Position numbers and translations under genes: made by a program. A DNA stretch of 42,993 bases from an uncultured Clostridia bacterium. Its GTDB lineage: Bacteria > Bacillota > Clostridia > Christensenellales > Aristaeellaceae. Shown piece by piece: positions 1 to 7,140 of the stretch. Location of the stretch: contig CANQEW010000021.1 in NCBI GenBank assembly GCA_947596085.1, positions 1 through 42,993 of the forward strand. Reading direction: 5' to 3'. The notes under the pieces were generated by a model. The model was not told where the DNA came from, did not search any database, and saw only the letters and a program-made list of their open reading frames with translations. How positions within the stretch are numbered: position 1 is the first letter of the stretch; every line of letters begins with the position of its first letter.

Positions 1-202
1 CATCAACTTCATCAAGCAGCGCGGCGGCAAGCACATCACCATGATGGCGCTGGTCGGCTGCCCGGAGGGCGTGTACGTGCTGCAGAAGGCCCATCCGGAC
101 GTGGACATCTATATCGCCGCCATCGACGAGAAGCTCAACGAGAACAAGTACATCGTTCCCGGCCTGGGCGACGCGGGCGACCGGCTGTTCGGCACGAAGT
201 AA
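1..202 (+). CDS. upp: uracil phosphoribosyltransferase, C-terminal part (5' end outside window)
   Basis: The reading frame is open from base 2 to the TAA at 200-202 and gives the last 66 residues. They include the family's PRPP-site region (ALVGCPEGV), the [10 protein letters not shown] strand, and the conserved C-terminus [17 protein letters not shown]. The enzyme makes UMP from uracil and PRPP in pyrimidine salvage in the cytoplasm. A strong intrinsic terminator follows 16 bases after the stop, so upp ends its transcription unit here and rsmA is read separately or by read-through. The start and the catalytic N-terminal half lie outside the window. Confidence 0.95.
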   Translation, partial: INFIKQRGGKHITMMALVGCPEGVYVLQKAHPDVDIYIAAIDEKLNENKYIVPGLGDAGDRLFGTK

Positions 203-218
203 GCTGGGACAGATACCA

Positions 219-252
219 AAGGGATCAGCGCGCACTGATCCCTTCTTTCTTT
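219..252 (+). terminator. Rho-independent terminator after upp
   Basis: A perfect 10-bp stem, AAGGGATCAG (219-228) with CTGATCCCTT (235-244), closes a 6-base loop and is followed by the T-rich tract CTTTCTTT (245-252). The tail runs into the rsmA Shine-Dalgarno region, so rsmA translation signals start directly after the terminator. Confidence 0.85.
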
Positions 253-264
253 CGAGGGGGAAAC

Positions 265-1122
265 ATGAGCGACGGCATCTCTCTGGATCTGCGCGCCCGG
301 GCGGCGCTGGAGGCGCACGGCTTTCGCGCCGCCCACAGCCTGGGCCAGAATTTCATACTGGACGAAGCTTTCCTCGCGCGCCTGCTGGATCTGGCCGGCG
401 TGGGGGAAGGCGACCGCGTGCTGGAGATCGGCCCGGGGCCGGGGCTGATGACCGCGCTGCTGGCGGAGCGTGCGAAGCGCGTGCTGGCCGTGGAGCTGGA
501 CGAGAAGCTGCGCCCGGTGCTGGAATCGGTGGTGGGGGAGCGCGAAAACGCGGAGATCGTATTCGCGGACGCACTGCGCAGCGATCTGTCGGCGCTGGTC
601 GCGGACAAACTGGGCGCGCCCTGGCGCGCGGTGGCGAATCTGCCGTATTACATCACCGCCGATTTGGTCCTCAAGTTCTTCGAGACGCGCCCGCTGCCGG
701 AGAGCGTCTGCCTGATGGTGCAGCGCGAGGCGGCTGAGCGCCTGATGAGCGCGCCCGGCGACAAGAATTGGTGCGCGCTGGCGGCCGTCGTGCGCTTTTA
801 CGGCGAATGCGAAGTGCTGGAGGAAGTGTCGCCGCGCCATTTCGAGCCCGCGCCGCACGTGGAGAGCTGCTTCATCCGCATCGACGTAAAAGAGAACCGC
901 CTCGTTCCGGAGGCGGAAGAGGCGGAGTTTTTGAAGCTGGTGCGCTGCTGCTTTCACATGCGCCGCAAGACGCTGGCCAACAACCTGAAGGCGGTGTACG
1001 GCATGCGCGGGGAAGAAGCCGCCGCGCGGATCGAAGCGGCCGGCTTCCCATCCCAGGTGCGCGGCGAGGCGTTAGGGTTAGAGGAAATACGAAAGCTGTA
1101 TTCCGCGCTCGCGGCGAATTAA
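265..1122 (+). CDS. rsmA: 16S rRNA (adenine1518/1519-N6)-dimethyltransferase RsmA/KsgA
   Basis: The 285-residue product has the family's full length. RsmA uses S-adenosylmethionine to dimethylate two adjacent adenines in the 3' hairpin of 16S rRNA during 30S maturation; loss gives kasugamycin resistance. Visible motifs are LGQNF (26-30), the SAM-binding VLEIGPGPG (52-60), acidic EL in AVELDE (75-80) and the catalytic NLPYY (125-129). The start ATG is preceded by GAGGGGG at 6-base spacing. It follows the upp terminator. Its stop codon overlaps by four bases the stop codon of the convergent DUF4230 gene on the other strand, with no terminator hairpin between them. Confidence 0.96.
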   Translation: MSDGISLDLRARAALEAHGFRAAHSLGQNFILDEAFLARLLDLAGVGEGDRVLEIGPGPGLMTALLAERAKRVLAVELDEKLRPVLESVVGERENAEIVFADALRSDLSALVADKLGAPWRAVANLPYYITADLVLKFFETRPLPESVCLMVQREAAERLMSAPGDKNWCALAAVVRFYGECEVLEEVSPRHFEPAPHVESCFIRIDVKENRLVPEAEEAEFLKLVRCCFHMRRKTLANNLKAVYGMRGEEAAARIEAAGFPSQVRGEALGLEEIRKLYSALAAN

Positions 1123-1742
1123 GCGGGGATAACCGGATTGTCGTCCTCGATCTCTTCCCACTCAATGGTGTAATTCCTGCCGACGGCTTCGCCGCACTTT
1201 TGTATGTACTGTCCGATCACCTTTTTGGCGCGGTTCTGGGCCTGAATCAGCATGTTTTCATCCTGTCGCGCCTTCTGCTCCATGTCCTCCTGCGCCTTGG
1301 CGAATATTTCAAGGTCGATTTGCGAAGACAGGCTGGAGAAGATGCTGCCCTTTTCGGATCGCTTCTGGATGGAGTCCTCGTCGAAGTCAATATTCAGAAC
1401 CCGCGCCGGGGGAATGGTCACGACGACGACGTCGCTGCTATCGGTTTTTTTGATGGACACCTTCGCGGCGTCAATTCCAACCTGGACGATTCCGCTGTAT
1501 TCGATCCATATCTTCTTATAATTGAGGCGCAAAAAGCTCTTTTCGCCGCTCTCGTATTCCGCGACATTGTGATAAAAGTTCTTGTAAGTTGCCAGTTCGG
1601 CGATGGTTCCCAACTGCGAAAACTCCTGCCAATCCGCGCCTTTGCGCTTGCAACCGCTGAGAGTGAAGACCATCAGAATCAAAACGAAACCGGAGAGGAC
1701 GCGCCGGAACAGCCGTGCGGAATTCTTTCTCTTCATATTCAT
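1119..1742 (-). CDS. DUF4230 family lipoprotein
   Basis: A predicted 207-residue exported lipoprotein. The N-terminus is basic, followed by a hydrophobic stretch and a lipobox ending LSGC. The mature part resembles DUF4230: a GIDAAKVSI strand, then a hydrophobic VVVTIPPARVLNI strand, then an acidic helix rich in Glu and Gln. The function of this family is not known. The ATG at 1742 follows GGAG at 5 bases; a second ATG at 1736 is also possible. The start overlaps the stop of the upstream DUF4230 gene (TGATG), so the two are translationally coupled. The pair looks like a tandem duplication that has diverged strongly, one copy lipid-anchored and the other membrane-spanning. Confidence 0.8.
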   Translation of the reverse strand: MNMKRKNSARLFRRVLSGFVLILMVFTLSGCKRKGADWQEFSQLGTIAELATYKNFYHNVAEYESGEKSFLRLNYKKIWIEYSGIVQVGIDAAKVSIKKTDSSDVVVVTIPPARVLNIDFDEDSIQKRSEKGSIFSSLSSQIDLEIFAKAQEDMEQKARQDENMLIQAQNRAKKVIGQYIQKCGEAVGRNYTIEWEEIEDDNPVIPA

Positions 1743-2302
1743 CACCACTCCAAAGTATATCCTTGTCCTTCAATCAAGGGCAGTGTAAGCGCTTCAATGA
1801 CGTTTTTCAGGTTCTCTTCCGCCGTAGAAATCAATTTGCCGGACTCCATCGCCTCGCGCTGCACATCCTCCCTGCAGGTCGTCAGCACGGTTGGGAGATC
1901 AATTTTGGATTTGTCAGGAAGAAAATCAATGTACGACGGATCGACCGATACGTTCTGTATGGTGATTTCCGGAAGTACAACCTGTACCGTCTTGCCCTTC
2001 GTATCCACAACAAAGTCGATATCCTGCATCTGAATGCCGGCCTTGACCGTCGCGTGATAGAGCGCGGAGTAGAGGAGCTTTTCGCCCGATTCGTCGTAAA
2101 TTTCCGCGACGCCATTGTAAATAAAGCTGGATGTGGACAGCTCGTCAATTTCGAGCGCATCAAACAACTGCGAAGAAAGATTGATCTTGGCGCTCCTCGA
2201 AGAGGCAATGTTATTAAACACTAAAAAGAGTATAAAGACGAGCACGAAGATTGAAATGAGAAGGGGCAAAATATGACCCTTGAATACGCCCCTAAATATC
2301 AC
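1742..2302 (-). CDS. DUF4230 family membrane protein; N-terminus probably interrupted at a G9 tract
   Basis: Counted from the GTG at 2302 this gives 186 residues: one transmembrane helix near residues 11-31, then an extracytoplasmic DUF4230 domain (KAGIQMQDI, VVLPEITI). Upstream, an ATG at 2376 has GGAG at 10-base spacing and opens a frame encoding an Arg-rich segment (MATQQRKRRRPARSRRNSR) suited to a cytoplasmic tail. That frame enters a run of nine G at 2313-2321 and stops at TAA just beyond it. With ten or seven G it would fuse in frame to this gene, giving about 211 residues. The native product may therefore be longer, phase-variable, or broken by a homopolymer error. The alternative is that the GTG is the true start, with the G-run acting as ribosome binding site at 10 bases. 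Function unknown. Confidence 0.7.
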   Translation of the reverse strand: MIFRGVFKGHILPLLISIFVLVFILFLVFNNIASSRSAKINLSSQLFDALEIDELSTSSFIYNGVAEIYDESGEKLLYSALYHATVKAGIQMQDIDFVVDTKGKTVQVVLPEITIQNVSVDPSYIDFLPDKSKIDLPTVLTTCREDVQREAMESGKLISTAEENLKNVIEALTLPLIEGQGYTLEW

Positions 2303-2312
2303 GTTTAAAATA

Positions 2313-2321
2313 CCCCCCCCC
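2313..2321 (-). repeat. G9 homopolymer tract at the 5' end of the DUF4230 gene
   Basis: Nine consecutive C on the plus strand, hence nine G on the coding strand. It lies where an upstream well-initiated frame would join the DUF4230 frame if one G were added. Homopolymer G tracts of this length are known hot spots for slipped-strand mutation and also for sequencing error. Confidence 0.9.
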
Positions 2322-2432
2322 GCGAATTTCTGCGGGATCTTGCCGGCCTTCTTCTTTTGCGTTGCTGGGTTGCCATTCGATTCATTCTCCTAACATTATC
2401 TATATTCATCGTACCGACTAAACTATATATCA

Positions 2433-2461
2433 AATATAACAGGGTGATTTTTGTGAAACAA
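2433..2461 (-). promoter_or_regulatory. putative SigA promoter of the DUF4230 pair
   Basis: On the minus strand, TTGTTT (-35, 2461-2456) and TATATT (-10, 2438-2433) are separated by 17 bases. Transcription would start near 2426, about 50 bases before the ATG at 2376, so the G9 tract would be transcribed. Confidence 0.5.
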
Positions 2462-2505
2462 GTCGTTTCATGGTACTATAGTTTGACATTTTTATGCAGG
2501 GCGGC

Positions 2506-2534
2506 TTGCAAATCGACGCTTCTTCCTGTATAAT
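2506..2534 (+). promoter_or_regulatory. SigA promoter of the Cys-rich protein gene
   Basis: TTGCAA (2506-2511), a 17-base spacer and a consensus TATAAT (2529-2534). The predicted start of transcription is near 2541, just before the GGAGGGGGAGGG ribosome binding site. This rules out the in-frame ATG at 2494 as the start codon. Confidence 0.75.
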
Positions 2535-2562
2535 GGATTCATCGGAGGGGGAGGGATGCCGC

Positions 2563-2811
2563 GTGGCTGAAAAGTATTGCGTGCTGGTGGACGGCAAGAT
2601 TTGCGACGACTGCGGCGAGTGCCAGCGGTGCGATCTCGATCCCAATAAGATCTGCGACAACTGCATGAAGTGCGTCAACACCGGCGCGGATTACAACGCC
2701 GTCGAAATCGATGAGATCATCGAGGACGGAAGCGTGGACGTCGGTTCGGGCGCGAGCGGCTTCGGCGGCGCGGCATCCAGGGCCGCCGCGAAGTGGCACT
2801 CGGATCGATGA
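2563..2811 (+). CDS. small conserved Cys-rich protein, probable metal binder
   Basis: An 82-residue protein with eight Cys in its first 40 residues, seven of them in the arrangement CxxCxxCxxC...CxxCxxC around LDPNKICDNC. The rest is acidic and then Gly/Ala-rich. Such closely spaced Cys pairs suggest zinc or iron-sulfur binding; the specific role is unknown to me, though similar short proteins occur in Clostridia. The start is GTG at 2563, 7 bases after GGAGGGGGAGGG; the ATG within that site is out of frame. Its own promoter lies directly upstream. The gene is divergent from the DUF4230 pair and is followed by a long hairpin. Confidence 0.75.
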   Translation: MAEKYCVLVDGKICDDCGECQRCDLDPNKICDNCMKCVNTGADYNAVEIDEIIEDGSVDVGSGASGFGGAASRAAAKWHSDR

Positions 2812-2902
2812 ACGCAAAGCGCGCGGAAAATCTGCCGGACGGCACCCGCGGGGGAGCGCCGCGTCCGGCTTGATTGTGCCATCCTTATCTATGCGTAAAA
2901 GA

Positions 2903-2976
2903 CAGCTTTTGCGAAAAGATAGGGTGCGTTTTGCGCCTGACGGGCGCAATGCTCCCTATCTGTTTCGCAAAAGCTG
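2903..2976. repeat. long imperfect inverted repeat upstream of the tyrosine recombinase gene
   Basis: The outer arms 2903-2924 and 2954-2976 match over 22 bases with one extra base on the right arm (CAGCTTTTGCGAAA... against its complement). Inside, TTGCGCC (2931-2937) pairs with GGCGCAA (2943-2949) across a short loop. No T tract follows on either strand, so it is not a typical terminator. The 350-base gap (2812-3162) otherwise holds a probable promoter and the recombinase leader. Possible roles are a folded single-strand recombination site, a structured RNA, or a relic of a miniature mobile element. Confidence 0.75.
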
Positions 2977-2994
2977 CCCGGCCTCTTGTAAACG

Positions 2995-3022
2995 TTGGCC
3001 CATGATATTGCTGGCCTATGAT
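2995..3022 (+). promoter_or_regulatory. putative promoter of the tyrosine recombinase gene
   Basis: TTGGCC (2995-3000), 16 bases, TATGAT (3017-3022). The leader to the ATG would be about 130 bases and contains a GC-rich hairpin (GCGCGGC ... GCCGCGC, about 3084-3110) that could attenuate transcription. Confidence 0.45.
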
Positions 3023-3162
3023 ATAAATGGTTGCATGCCTGTTTTGCAAGGGCTGGTTAATATTATTGACGAGCGCTTGCGCGCGGCTGCGGCTTCGCCT
3101 GCCGCGCTTGTCTGCGGTCATAGCTTTGATAAGAGCTTTCGGATTTTGATTGGAGGTTCTCT

Positions 3163-4233
3163 ATGGGCACTTATGCGCAGGAGCGCGCCAAAGATCTGCA
3201 TTATCTCACCCGCGACGTGCTGCGCGAGCTGCCGGACGTCTGCGCGGATTTCCTTCGCGCCATCGAGCCGACTACCCAGCCGCTCACGCGCTATGCCTAC
3301 GCCTGCGATCTCAAGCTGTTCTTTCATTATCTGGTGACCGAATGCCCGCGCTTTGCCGATGTCGCGATCGTCGATATGACGCCCAAGGATCTGGGCCGCG
3401 TCACCACGCGCGATTTGCACATGTACCTCGAATATCTGGGCCTCTACATCAAAAACGATGCCGAAATCACGAACGCCGAGCTCGGCAAGATGCGCAAACT
3501 GTCTTCTTTACGAAGTTTTTACAAATATATGTTTAAAAATATGTTAATCGAAAAGGATGTCGCCCAGCTCATCGACATGCCGAAGCGGCACGAAAAGCCG
3601 ATCATCCGCTTGGAGATTGACGAGGTGGCGCGGATGCTGGACTTGGTGGAGTCCGGAGAGGCCATGTCGGAGCGCCAGAAGAGCTATAACGCGCACACGC
3701 GGACGCGCGATCTGGCGATTCTGACGCTGTTTCTCGATACGGGCATTCGCGTGAGCGAGCTGGTGGGCATCAACATCAGCGACGTGGACTTCTCCATCAA
3801 CGGCTTCCTGGTGACCCGCAAGGGCGGCAATCAGACCATCCTCTACTTCTCGGACGAGGTCGAACAAGCGCTCAAGGACTATCTCAAGATTCGACGGGAG
3901 ATCACCGCCCAGCCCGGCGACGAGGACGCGCTGTTTCTGTCGCTGCAGAACCGGCGCATCTCGGTGCGCGCGGTGCAGGTGATGGTCAAGAAGTACGCCA
4001 CGCAGGCCGCGCCCCTGAAGAAGCACTTGAGTCCCCATAAGCTGCGCTCCACATTCGGCACGAACCTCTATCACGAGACCGGCGATATCTATCTGGTCGC
4101 GGACGTGCTCGGCCATTCGGACGTGAACACCACCCGCCGCCACTACGCCGCCATGAGCGACGACCGCCGGCGCATGGCCGCACAAAAGATCCGAGCCCGA
4201 GACGACCCGAAGCCCCAAAAGGGAGATTCTTAA
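3163..4233 (+). CDS. XerC/XerD-type tyrosine recombinase
   Basis: A 356-residue site-specific recombinase with an N-terminal SAM-like DNA-binding domain (about 25-135) and a C-terminal catalytic domain (about 150-340). All six catalytic residues are visible: R196 (TGIRVSEL), K220 (TRKGG), H292 and R295 (SPHKLR), H318 (LGHSD) and the nucleophile Y328 (RRHYAA). Proteins of this kind resolve chromosome dimers or integrate mobile DNA. It is longer than typical XerC/D (about 300) because of a linker near 163-180 and a basic C-terminal tail. The ATG follows GGAGG at 6 bases. It stands alone, without an excisionase or phage genes, but directly after a 74-base dyad, so I cannot say whether it is the chromosomal Xer enzyme. 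Confidence 0.85.
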   Translation: MGTYAQERAKDLHYLTRDVLRELPDVCADFLRAIEPTTQPLTRYAYACDLKLFFHYLVTECPRFADVAIVDMTPKDLGRVTTRDLHMYLEYLGLYIKNDAEITNAELGKMRKLSSLRSFYKYMFKNMLIEKDVAQLIDMPKRHEKPIIRLEIDEVARMLDLVESGEAMSERQKSYNAHTRTRDLAILTLFLDTGIRVSELVGINISDVDFSINGFLVTRKGGNQTILYFSDEVEQALKDYLKIRREITAQPGDEDALFLSLQNRRISVRAVQVMVKKYATQAAPLKKHLSPHKLRSTFGTNLYHETGDIYLVADVLGHSDVNTTRRHYAAMSDDRRRMAAQKIRARDDPKPQKGDS

Positions 4234-4450
4234 GGACCTCAGGTCTTTAAGCAGGTCTGGGCAGCGCCCAGCGTAACCCCAGCGGCCCGCACAAAGAAAT
4301 GAGACAGGCAATGCGAACCATACTACCATCGTCACCATGCGCGGACCGCCGCGGCGAATCTTTTTTAGGGAAAGTGGAGCTTTCCCTGAAAATAGGAGCC
4401 CGCACCAACTCAAATCTCCCCAACGACATCCCCAAAACCGCAAGAATTGA

Positions 4451-4476
4451 GCGGCGAGAAATCATCTCCTCGCCGC
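4451..4476 (-). terminator. possible terminator of the rnhA-membrane protein operon
   Basis: Perfect 8-bp stem GCGGCGAG/CTCGCCGC with a 10-base loop. On the minus strand it is followed by the moderately T-rich TCAATTCTTG. It lies about 50 bases after the stop of the membrane protein gene. The rest of the 4234-4524 gap holds small dyads but no convincing gene. Confidence 0.45.
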
Positions 4477-4524
4477 ATCATACTTTTCGCAGGAAACGGA
4501 TAACACAGATCCCGTCTCCGATCA

Positions 4525-5004
4525 TTATTTTCTCAAATCCCGACGATGCTCCATGTGAATGCCAATGTGGCCGATGCCCAGGATCGACGCCGCCAATACC
4601 ATCCAGATGACCCTGCCATAGAGCCCCAGCGACAAAAACGCCGCCACCGGCAGCGTCGCTCCGGCCACCGGAATTCCGAATAAGCTCGCATAAAAGTCGG
4701 CCAATTCCCGCGCGCTGCGGAAGTAGCGGAGCCACCAGAGCTCGTAGAGTGCCATCCACGCGCAGGCGATAACCAGCCATAAACTCCACGCCGTCCAGGG
4801 ACGCAGATTAAAATCCCGAAAGACGAGCGCAAAGCAGACGACCAGAACTTCTCCGACGCGCTCCAATGCCTGAAATATGGGCCTTTCACCGTCCGCCGCG
4901 TAACCCTTCGGCTTGCGCCTCATCCAAAGCAGGTTCGGTGCAAACAGGAGCAGCAGAAACGCCAGTCCCACGTAAGAAAAGCCAAAGTGTCCCAACCAGT
5001 TCAT
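4525..5004 (-). CDS. conserved integral membrane protein of unknown function
   Basis: A 159-residue protein with about four hydrophobic segments (near 7-25, 50-63, 72-88 and 110-150). It begins MNWLGHFGFSYVGL and contains ALERVGEVLV, YELWWLRYF and GIPVAGATLPV, and ends GIGHIGIHMEHRRD. I recognise this as a conserved hypothetical family of Firmicutes without an assigned role. The start overlaps the rnhA stop by four bases (ATGA), so it is co-translated with rnhA, but nothing suggests a functional link. It is the last gene of a four-gene minus-strand run that starts at the methyltransferase. Confidence 0.75.
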   Translation of the reverse strand: MNWLGHFGFSYVGLAFLLLLFAPNLLWMRRKPKGYAADGERPIFQALERVGEVLVVCFALVFRDFNLRPWTAWSLWLVIACAWMALYELWWLRYFRSARELADFYASLFGIPVAGATLPVAAFLSLGLYGRVIWMVLAASILGIGHIGIHMEHRRDLRK

Positions 5005-5444
5005 TTCCCACTCCTGCGCTTGATCTCCCCCGTCGCCAGCTCGTCGCAGCGGTTGTTCAGGGCGTCATTGGCGTGCCCCTTCACCTTGTGCCAGGCGATC
5101 TCATGGATCGCCGCCAGCTTCAATAGTTCCTCCCAGAGATCGCGGTTCTCCACGGGCTTCTTGTCGCTCTTGATCCAGCCGCGCCGGATCCAGTTGTCCA
5201 GCCAGCCCTTCTGAAAGGCGTTGACCAGGTAGGTGCTGTCCGAGTAGACGTCCACCTTGCACGGCTCCTTCAAGCGGGAGAGCGCCTCGATGGGCGCGAG
5301 CAGCTCCATGCGGTTGTTGGTGGTGTGCTCCGCGTAGCCGGAGAGCTCCAGCTTCGTCTCTTTGTAGATCAGGATTGCGCCCCAGCCGCCGGGGCCGGGA
5401 TTGCCCGAACACGCGCCGTCGGTATAGATGGTGACTTGCTTCAT
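5001..5444 (-). CDS. rnhA: ribonuclease HI
   Basis: A 147-residue enzyme of normal length that cleaves the RNA strand of RNA-DNA hybrids (R-loops, primer remnants) with Mg2+. The catalytic carboxylates are visible: D9 in IYTDGACSGNPGPGGWG, E47 in NNRMELLAP, D69 in VYSDSTYLV and the Asp in NNRCDELA near 134. The substrate-handling KVKGHAND segment is also present. The start overlaps the stop of the upstream lipoprotein gene by four bases and its own stop overlaps the next start, so the three genes are tightly coupled. Confidence 0.95.
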   Translation of the reverse strand: MKQVTIYTDGACSGNPGPGGWGAILIYKETKLELSGYAEHTTNNRMELLAPIEALSRLKEPCKVDVYSDSTYLVNAFQKGWLDNWIRRGWIKSDKKPVENRDLWEELLKLAAIHEIAWHKVKGHANDALNNRCDELATGEIKRRSGK

Positions 5445-6400
5445 TCGTCCTCCTCATGGATGCGTGCGAAGGCGTCTCGCACGGCGGCCGCGTTGCTCCG
5501 CAGCGCCTCAAAATACGCCTCCACGCCCTCGCTCTCGCGGTGCGTCGAGAGCACGTCCAGCGCCGCTACGGAAATTCCCGCGCCCTCCAGCGCCTCCAAT
5601 AGACGCTGCGGGGCCTGCCGCTCAATCAGCGCCACGCGAATGTCCCGCTCCGCCATCGCCGAGAGCAGCTCCTCCAACGCGCCGTCGTCCATCGACTCGC
5701 CGCTCTCGCGCGCCCAGCAGAGCGCGGCGTCCAACCCATAGTCCCGCGCGGAATAGACCAGCGCCTCGTTCAAAATCGCGGCGCGCGCCCCGGCCAGGCC
5801 GGCTGCCTCCGCGGCGATTTCCGCGCGCAGCGCCTCCAGGCGCTCCGTGGCGCGCCCCAGATTCTCCATGTAGAGCGCCTCGTAGTCCGGGTCGAGCGCG
5901 GCCATGCTGTGCGCGGCGCGGCCGACGATCTCGAGCGCGCCGTCGACGGACATGTAGGCGTGAGGATTCGCGCCGTCCCAGTGGGAATCGCGGTCGGGAT
6001 CGGCGTTCGCGGCCTCGCACTCGATCAACTCCATGCCGGGCAGCAGCTCCGCCACGGCGGGGCGCTCGCCCTCATGCGCGGCCAGCGCGCCGGCGAAACT
6101 CTCAAACCCTTCGCCGAGCGCGATCACCGCGTCGGCGGAGGAAAGCAGCGCCGCATCCCAGTCCGAGAGCGCGTAGGCGCGCGGGCAGCCGTCCTGGGGC
6201 TGTACGAGCAGGCGCAGCGTCAGATCGGGCACGCCGTCCGCCGCCATTCGCGCGAGGGCGTAGACCGGATAAAAGGTGGCGTATACGTTCAATTCCGCCG
6301 CCTCCGGCGCACCCGCGCCCCGGTTTCCACAGCCCGCGAGCGCCGCCGCCAGCAGGCAGAGGCACAGGCAAAGCGCGACCCGCTTTTCAAATCGCCGCAT
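5441..6400 (-). CDS. TroA/ZnuA-fold metal ABC transporter substrate-binding lipoprotein, metal site altered
   Basis: A 319-residue lipoprotein with signal peptide and lipobox LAGC (Cys24). The fold signature of cluster A-I solute-binding proteins is clear: NVYATFYPVYALARM at the start, a long central helix, NPHAYMSV, and a C-terminal GISVAALDVLSTHRES segment. Family members bind Zn2+ or Mn2+ through three His and an acidic residue. Only the His in NPHAYM remains. The first His position (PHxY in the family) reads CPRAY and the third (HxAF/HxAW) reads NEAL. No permease or ATPase gene is nearby. It may bind another ligand or have lost transport function. GGAGG precedes the ATG at 6 bases. Confidence 0.8.
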   Translation of the reverse strand: MRRFEKRVALCLCLCLLAAALAGCGNRGAGAPEAAELNVYATFYPVYALARMAADGVPDLTLRLLVQPQDGCPRAYALSDWDAALLSSADAVIALGEGFESFAGALAAHEGERPAVAELLPGMELIECEAANADPDRDSHWDGANPHAYMSVDGALEIVGRAAHSMAALDPDYEALYMENLGRATERLEALRAEIAAEAAGLAGARAAILNEALVYSARDYGLDAALCWARESGESMDDGALEELLSAMAERDIRVALIERQAPQRLLEALEGAGISVAALDVLSTHRESEGVEAYFEALRSNAAAVRDAFARIHEEDE

Positions 6401-6451
6401 GACATCCTCCGGCTTCCATGGATTTCAATCGCGTAAGACGCGCCCCGCGGT

Positions 6452-7033
6452 TCAGTGCCTTCGCCCCAGATACCGGCGCACGCGCCCGCGGTATTGGAGA
6501 TACCTTTCGCCGTAGCGGGCGATCAGGAAATCCTCCTCCACGTTCGTGATCTGCAAGTGCAGCATGAGCCCCGCAAAGGCGGACGCGGCGAGCAGCGGCA
6601 CGTTGAAGAAGGTCAGCAGCACGCCGATGTACGTGAGATCGAAGCCCAGAAACGCCGGATTGCGGCTGAACTGATAGACGCCGCCGGTGACAAATTCCGT
6701 CTGCTCCTGCTCCGAGACGCCCGCGCGCCAGCTGTCGCCCATCGACGCCATCGACGCGGCGAGGAGCGCCACTCCCGCGAAGCTCAACGCGCATCCAATG
6801 GCGCGCACCCAGCTGGGAAAGCGCGACGCATTCCGCAGGACGCTCGCCACCTCCGCGACGGGCGCGAGAATCGTGGCAAACCGCAGGCCACGCTCAATGG
6901 CCAGAACGAAGCCGCGCTTTCCCCGCCCAATTTGATCGGTGCGGATTCCCCTGCGCCGCTGCGCGAGTATCTTGCCAAAGTAGCAACCGTAGAACGCCGC
7001 CAAAGCCGCGAGCGTCGCGATTTGAAACGCCAT
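6452..7033 (-). CDS. isoprenylcysteine carboxyl methyltransferase (ICMT/PEMT)-like membrane methyltransferase
   Basis: A 193-residue protein with about four to five membrane segments. The C-terminal catalytic signature of the ICMT/phospholipid methyltransferase superfamily is present: GGVYQFSRNPAFLG, then NVEEDFLIARYGERYLQYRGRVRRYLG. The family methylates lipid or small-molecule acceptors at the membrane using S-adenosylmethionine; bacterial substrates are mostly unknown. The ATG is preceded by GGAGG. It has its own promoter and is first in the run leading to the lipoprotein, rnhA and the membrane protein. Confidence 0.82.
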   Translation of the reverse strand: MAFQIATLAALAAFYGCYFGKILAQRRRGIRTDQIGRGKRGFVLAIERGLRFATILAPVAEVASVLRNASRFPSWVRAIGCALSFAGVALLAASMASMGDSWRAGVSEQEQTEFVTGGVYQFSRNPAFLGFDLTYIGVLLTFFNVPLLAASAFAGLMLHLQITNVEEDFLIARYGERYLQYRGRVRRYLGRRH

Positions 7034-7072
7034 GCCGCTTTCCTCCGCGCAATTTCAAGAATCTCTCGCTGC

Positions 7073-7101
7073 ATTATAGCACAGAATCCGGGCAAAAACA
7101 A
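7073..7101 (-). promoter_or_regulatory. SigA promoter of the methyltransferase operon
   Basis: On the minus strand TTGTTT (7101-7096), 17 bases, TATAAT (7078-7073). The -35 lies inside the T-tail of the spoIID terminator, so one unit ends exactly where the next begins. Confidence 0.65.
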
Positions 7102-7122
7102 TGGACGGGCCGCAGCCCGTCC
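7094..7122 (-). terminator. Rho-independent terminator after spoIID
   Basis: Perfect 8-bp stem GGACGGGC/GCCCGTCC (7103-7110 with 7115-7122) and a 4-base loop. On the minus strand it is followed by ATTGTTTTT. It lies 18 bases after the spoIID stop. Confidence 0.85.
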
Positions 7123-7140
7123 GCAAACTTTACCCGCATA

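Noticed and set aside
2494-2562. N-terminal extension of the Cys-rich protein from ATG 2494
   Set aside because: A clear promoter (2506-2534) lies inside this stretch, so it is not transcribed from that promoter; GTG 2563 has the ribosome binding site.
4361-4387. Hairpin AGGGAAAG/CTTTCCCT with six T as a terminator
   Set aside because: The T run is on the 5' side for the plus strand and becomes an A run downstream on the minus strand, so it is in the wrong place for both.
4247-4465. 72-residue minus-strand reading frame in the gap after the recombinase
   Set aside because: No ribosome binding site and no recognisable domain; it overlaps small dyads, so the gap is better read as non-coding.
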